Source: Haladaptatus pallidirubidus
GTDB taxonomy: Archaea > Halobacteriota > Halobacteria > Halobacteriales > Haladaptataceae
Assembly: GCF_020700235.1 (NCBI RefSeq)
Contig: NZ_CP085307.1
Location: 496,001 to 560,000 of the forward strand
Reading direction: 5' to 3'
Length of the DNA: 64,000 bases
How positions within the stretch are numbered: the stretch's first letter is position 1; each line of letters opens with the position of its first letter. The notes under the pieces were generated by a model. The model ran no database searches and was not told the origin of the DNA. It worked only from the letters and a program-made list of their open reading frames with translations. The translations under genes and the position numbers were made by a program. Of the stretch, positions 60,121 through 64,000 are shown piece by piece.

Positions 60121-60426
60121 TGTGTCCTCTCTCAAGAACAATAACCCTGATATGGCAGGGAAGTATTTTAATGATTGTTCTTGATGACTCAGCAGACTGG
60201 AGCGATCGACAAGTAATTAGCGGACCGCATCTGTACGATAGTACTCACAGTTGTCTATCAGAGAGGAATAATCTGTAATTGTTGACGCCATTCGGCGAGG
60301 GATAACCCATGAATATCCAAACAGTGTTTCGGACGTTAACATTCAACAAGCGATAATATATACCACGCTAAGGCTCTGTGTTTAGCCTCGGCACCTATAC
60401 TTACCCAAACGAACGGAAGCAGACGA

Positions 60427-61206
60427 ATGGAGACCCAACATCGCACACCTGAACGGAAAAAGCACAGTCCGATGTTCTCCGCGGTGGGAACCAGTCAACG
60501 GCGGTCAGTCCTCGCGACCCTGAGTGACGAGCACTCAGCGATATCTGAACAAGAACTCGCGCTCGCGCTGGCAGGAAACAATACAGAGGTTCCAAGCACA
60601 GATGGTTCTCGCGAAAAAATACAAACCATCCGTACAAACCTTCACCACACTCAGCTACCACTATTAGAAGACAGTGGCCTCATCGAATGGAATCGAGAGG
60701 ATGAAACCGTAACCACGACAGATCACAGCGCATTCAAAGACCCACAGTTCCAGCAACTCCTCGAAACGGAGGGCAAAAAGGTAGACGATGCAATGGCTGG
60801 ACTGGCAAATAAGCGCCGCCGGCTTATCCTCGCAATTCTTCGAGAGACCCGGGCATCAATGTCGAAGACAGGACTCGCTCGAAGGATCTATCAGCAAGAG
60901 AACGATGAAACAGAACCCACTCAAACAATGATTGAACCGCTCGTTGTAGCGCTATCTCACGTTCACCTACCGCAGTTGAGCGATACCGAAATCATCGACT
61001 ACAACGACGTAACAGGACGCGTTGCATACACCAACCATCTGGGACTCGAAGAGGTAATCACTCACTTTCAGCGACCACAGACCCGAGTTGTTAGCAGATT
61101 CGATAATTTCTTGGGAGGATTGCTCTCGACCTATACAAGCATAGGAAAAAGTGCGGATGATCCGTTTGGCTGGCCACTGTCCTGGAGTGACTCCTCCCAT
61201 GGCTAG
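60427..61206 (+). CDS. tandem DUF7344 regulator-like protein
   Basis: A 259-residue protein made of two DUF7344 repeats. The first (about residues 15-110) has MFSAVGTSQRRSVLATLSDE and NLHHTQLPLLEDSGLIEWNR; the second (about 120-220) has LANKRRRLILAILRETRASM and ALSHVHLPQLSDTEIIDYND. Each repeat has a winged-helix-like part. It overlaps the next gene by eight bases (61199-61206). A membrane partner after such a regulator is a frequent haloarchaeal layout and suggests a signalling pair. Confidence 0.8.
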   Translation: METQHRTPERKKHSPMFSAVGTSQRRSVLATLSDEHSAISEQELALALAGNNTEVPSTDGSREKIQTIRTNLHHTQLPLLEDSGLIEWNREDETVTTTDHSAFKDPQFQQLLETEGKKVDDAMAGLANKRRRLILAILRETRASMSKTGLARRIYQQENDETEPTQTMIEPLVVALSHVHLPQLSDTEIIDYNDVTGRVAYTNHLGLEEVITHFQRPQTRVVSRFDNFLGGLLSTYTSIGKSADDPFGWPLSWSDSSHG

Positions 61207-61570
61207 ATCTCCTGAGTTGTGGGCATTCATTCTGTCCAATGTGCTATTGTTCATTAGTGGGAGTATCTTACTGGTACTCAGTTCTCTCGCCTACTATCAG
61301 AATCCGAGATCAGCATCATATCGATATTCTACGATCGGTTTTGGATTCATCGTTCTAGGCGGGATCGTCGGTCCCGTATATCGACTACTGATTCGTAGTG
61401 ACTATCACCTGAATGTCTCCCAACGGCTGCTTCTCCAATCCGGAGTAAGCATCTTGTTAGCAGTCGGCCTTGGATTGGTCTTCTATGCAATTACACGGCA
61501 CAACTCCGGTTCGTCGTCTGCAGGCGATTACGAGCCGATTGAGAGAGATCTCTACCAGATTGATGAATAG
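61199..61570 (+). CDS. small three- to four-helix membrane protein (DUF7521-like)
   Basis: A 123-residue protein from ATG 61199. Hydrophobic segments are FILSNVLLFISGSILLVLSS, YSTIGFGFIVLGGIVGPVYR and LLQSGVSILLAVGLGLVFYA, followed by an acidic tail (DYEPIERDLYQIDE). It is like the small membrane proteins that follow winged-helix genes in haloarchaea. The eight-base overlap with the DUF7344 gene shows coupling. Confidence 0.7.
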   Translation: MARSPELWAFILSNVLLFISGSILLVLSSLAYYQNPRSASYRYSTIGFGFIVLGGIVGPVYRLLIRSDYHLNVSQRLLLQSGVSILLAVGLGLVFYAITRHNSGSSSAGDYEPIERDLYQIDE

Positions 61571-61870
61571 CAATACGATGGCAAATAGGCACTCGCACAA
61601 CAGATATCATATTACCTATCAGATATCGACTTAGTAATCATAGACGAACTTAGCGTCGAAAATGGAGACTGCAACGATATTGGACTTCCAGTAATGCAGG
61701 GGCGATCCGTTCCAGTCGTTATCAAATCGCTTGTCTTTGAACAATAAACGACAATAAATCTAGTTAATAATGTATCGTTACGTGGGCAAAATACCCGTTC
61801 CAACGTACGGTCAGTGTAGCCTTATCGAGACATCGTTACATCCTCGGATTGGGCGCAGATTCTAAATGAG
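61571..61870. other. gene-free stretch
   Basis: About 300 bases. A plus-strand frame reads SYYLSDIDLVIIDELSVENG and ends SVPVVIKSLVFEQ at 61747, with no start; it may be a coding scrap I cannot name. The rest is AT-rich. Confidence 0.3.
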
Positions 61871-62899
61871 TTATGCTGGCTTCAACCCCGCTTCTACGAT
61901 ACGAATCACAGTCTCGCCATCCGGGAGGTTCGGCGCATCGACAAGTCGGACGATCCGTTTGTCTCCTTTCGATTTGCGGAGGTAGATACGAACCGTGCTG
62001 TTGTGTCCAAGAATATGCCCGCCAATGGGTTGCGTTGGATCGCCGAAGAACGAGTCAGGATTAGTCACGACCTGGTTTGTTACGACGATTGCCGCATTGT
62101 GTAGATTCGCAAACCGCATCAGGTCATGGAGGTGCTTATTGAGCATCTGTTGCCGTTCAGCGAGTTTTCCGCGACCGATGTACTCGGCCCGGAAGTGCGC
62201 GGTCAGCGAGTCCACGCATACCAATCGGACGGGCCACTCGGTGTCAGCGTATTCGCTGGCGATTTCTCGCGCCTTTTCGGCGAGGAGAATCTGGTGCGCT
62301 GAATTGAAACCTTTAGCAACGTGAATTCGATCAAGGACGTGTTCGACCAACTCGTCAAGCGCCGCTTCGTCGGCGGCGTCTCCCTCAATACCGCGGTCGA
62401 TCATCGTGGCTACGATGACGTCGTCTGGCAACCCCCGGACGATGTCGTCGATACGGTCAGGCCGGAACGTATCTTCGGTGTCGATGAAGATTGCACGGCT
62501 GCGGAAGCCACCTTTGTTCTCAGGAAGTTGTACGTTGACGCACAGTTGATGCGTAATCTGGGACTTTCCGGAAGCGAAAGTACCGTAGAATTCCGTGATC
62601 GATTGCGTTTCGATACCGCCACCAAGCAGGTCATCAGCCTCGTCGATCAACAAGCGAAGCTTTCCAATTTGATCTCGCTGTCGTTGCACTTCGATTCCGG
62701 TTTCGAAGTCGCCAATGTTAGCGGCCTCGCGTGCCGCCTGAATAATGGCAGTAGCGGTGCTTTCGCTGATGTCAGCGGTGTTGGTGAGCTCGCCAGGAGT
62801 CGCTACGGCGAGCGCTTGGTAGGAGGTGAAACCAGCTTCGAAGAGTTTGTCGGCCGTTGCCGAACCGACTCCCGGTAACCGGTCGAGCTCGACTGCCAT
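61871..62899 (-). CDS. radA: RadA-type recombinase, divergent
   Basis: A 342-residue RadA. Helix-hairpin-helix LPGVGSATADKLFEAGFTSY covers the N-terminal 50 residues; Walker A is GTFASGKS (residues 106-113), Walker B is RLVCVDSLTAHFRAEYIGRG, and the DNA-binding loop and C-terminus include FFGDPTQPIGGHILGHNSTV. It catalyses strand exchange in recombination. The haloarchaeal consensus at Walker A, as I recall it, is GEF-G-[AS]-GKSQ, so TFA here is unusual. That, and the accessory surroundings, suggest a second RadA gene rather than the housekeeping one. Confidence 0.85.
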   Translation of the reverse strand: MAVELDRLPGVGSATADKLFEAGFTSYQALAVATPGELTNTADISESTATAIIQAAREAANIGDFETGIEVQRQRDQIGKLRLLIDEADDLLGGGIETQSITEFYGTFASGKSQITHQLCVNVQLPENKGGFRSRAIFIDTEDTFRPDRIDDIVRGLPDDVIVATMIDRGIEGDAADEAALDELVEHVLDRIHVAKGFNSAHQILLAEKAREIASEYADTEWPVRLVCVDSLTAHFRAEYIGRGKLAERQQMLNKHLHDLMRFANLHNAAIVVTNQVVTNPDSFFGDPTQPIGGHILGHNSTVRIYLRKSKGDKRIVRLVDAPNLPDGETVIRIVEAGLKPA

Positions 62900-63738
62900 A
62901 CGTGATCAATGAACACGCATTCTCATAAACCTACGTTAATAGCACAGTGGAAGTGTACTACCGAGCGGAAAGGATTGACGATCCCTCTCCCGATACAGTA
63001 GCACTCACTTCCAAATTAGAACAGTAGTCAACCCTACCCTGCAGTGGCATATGAAACCCAATGGATGACTTTCAATGGGAAATTCCTACTTGGAAATCGT
63101 CGGCTCAACACATGCGATGGGTTGGAAGGTAGTAGTGGAGCAGTCGGTGCAGCGGTCGCAGCGACGATTCTAGTAGCGGACGCCATGGAGATCAACGACT
63201 ATTCCGATCTAGATATCGACCAAATCAACGAGCCCGAACGACCAATTCTGCGGGAAGCAGTTACCTCTATCATATTATATGGAAACTTGGAAATGTTTTT
63301 CGTGTGAAATGAGAGAGAATAACGTGTGGCGGGATTATGCGGCCAGGTCTTTCCGGCCCAATTTCACACATTCCCAGCACGGGAAGGCGTTGAGAGCGTT
63401 ACAATCACAAATTTCATATGGAAGAAACGACGGTGTCTCGTCGTATAGCGCGATATTCTCATCTCCCTGCATACTCATGTTCGAGTGATCTCGACGACGA
63501 AAACAGAGTAGATTGTGATACCACTCCAAAGCCAGTAGGTCGGCAACCTGCTCTAAATTCTACAGGCAGATCTGGCCGATCGCCTTGTGGTCAAGCCCCG
63601 AGTCGGTTCACGAACCATCGTTTGAACCACAGACTCCCGTCATTGCCACTCGGGATTTTTGAACAGAAAAAGTCACAGACACACACAAACAAATATAGTG
63701 AGAAAGAAACCAGTCATAGATACGAGAGCGAAACGAGG
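62900..63738. other. gene-poor stretch with a possible kinase scrap
   Basis: About 840 bases. At 63079-63170 one plus frame reads GNSYLEIVGSTHAMGWKVVV, which resembles the end of a histidine-kinase ATPase domain (G-x-x-x-L-x-I-V-x-x-x-x-x-x-x-G-W), but stops follow at once. An open frame from 63044 in another register has no family features. I see no gene that I can support. Confidence 0.3.
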
Positions 63739-64000
63739 ATGCTACCAGAACAACGGAAACGAAAAATCGTAGAATACATTTCGGAACACGACGGTTGCTC
63801 TGTGGAAAGACTCGCACAAGAAATGGAGTGTTCAGAGGCAACGATCCGACGGGATTTGACTGATCTCGAAGAACGAGAATTGATCAAACGCTCTCATGGA
63901 GGAGCCCTCCCGGTCGCGAGTATCGGAGGCGAAAAGAACGTTCGTGAGAAGAAAATACGGAATCTCAAAAACAAGACTGCAATCGCAGAACGCGCTGTCG
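63739..64000 (+). CDS. DeoR/GlpR-family regulator, partial
   Basis: The first 87 codons of a DeoR-family repressor that runs off the window. The helix-turn-helix is RKRKIVEYISEHDGCSVERL, AQEMECSEATIRRDLTDLEE and RELIKRSHGGALPVA; the S-E-A-T-I-R-R-D-L helix is the DeoR hallmark. A sugar-phosphate-binding domain should follow outside the window. In haloarchaea GlpR proteins control fructose and glucose metabolism genes. Start ATG 63739 gives the family N-terminus directly. Confidence 0.85.
   Translation, partial: MLPEQRKRKIVEYISEHDGCSVERLAQEMECSEATIRRDLTDLEERELIKRSHGGALPVASIGGEKNVREKKIRNLKNKTAIAERAV

Noticed and set aside
63044..63307. Small plus-strand gene of 87 codons.
   Set aside because: Another frame over the first part resembles a histidine-kinase end, and this frame shows no motif, so the stretch is better read as decayed.
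1..64000. CRISPR array or cas genes.
   Set aside because: I saw no regularly spaced repeats and no Cas-like protein. The AT-rich gaps hold no unit repeated more than twice.

Overview
The window is haloarchaeal DNA. Proteins are acidic, many genes start at or close to a TATA-like box with almost no leader, and the families are typical of Halobacteria: bacterio-opsin-activator HTH_10 regulators, HalOD1 and DUF7344 proteins, TrmB and Lrp regulators, RadA, a Tat-exported CAP protein, and VapBC. Most of the window reads as accessory sequence. Gaps are long and AT-rich, and I count more than a dozen broken or truncated genes and insertion-sequence end remnants. All family names come from reading the sequence; no database search was run.

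Left part (about 1-36 kb) is a mosaic of small stress, redox and regulatory genes. It contains two DHFR-fold reductases, a cupin, a DMT exporter, a DUF1772 protein, two HTH_10 regulators with divergent partners, an ArsR regulator with an SRPBCC gene and a small membrane protein sharing an operator, a DUF4336 protein, a four-CBS protein, a double-domain SagB-type nitroreductase, DoxX, a HAD dehalogenase, an aldo/keto reductase, a CAP protein, VapBC, a thioredoxin-reductase-like/methyltransferase pair, a BKACE enzyme, TrmB, an enolase-like protein and an APC permease. Between these lie pseudogenes: two SprT-like protease genes each split around another gene, a serpin fused to a flavin-protein fragment, a SnoaL gene with a stop, an epoxide-hydrolase tail, an Lrp frameshift, TnpB ends and a decayed tRNA-Thr.

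Middle part (36.3-58.9 kb) is a coherent catabolic island with little decay. It opens with an Lrp regulator and carries two ArgE/DapE-type M20 amidohydrolases, an SDR, an aldehyde dehydrogenase, an SSS symporter with a small membrane partner, two class III aminotransferases, CoA-acylating (methyl)malonate-semialdehyde dehydrogenase, dihydropyrimidinase/hydantoinase, an LLM flavin/F420 oxidoreductase, an N-carbamoyl-amino-acid hydrolase, and an NCS1 base/hydantoin permease. The last block is PxpA, PxpB and PxpC with a separate biotin carboxylase and a separate biotin carrier protein. Read together, this suggests uptake of a cyclic ureide or pyrimidine, ring opening, decarbamoylation to a beta-amino acid such as beta-alanine, transamination to malonate semialdehyde, and conversion to acetyl-CoA. 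No classical dihydropyrimidine dehydrogenase is visible, so the LLM enzyme is a candidate for the first step. A short motif related to GAACAATATTC recurs at several promoters of the island and may be the Lrp operator.

Right part (59-64 kb) holds HalOD1 and DUF7344 regulator-like genes, a small membrane protein, a divergent RadA, and the start of a DeoR/GlpR regulator that runs off the end.

The observations I find most worth testing are the LLM/pyrimidine pathway, the five-gene PxpABC plus biotin carboxylase/carrier unit (the parts list of a split urea-carboxylase-like enzyme), and a hairpin RNA candidate at 30552-30621 whose loop is antisense to the TrmB start codon.
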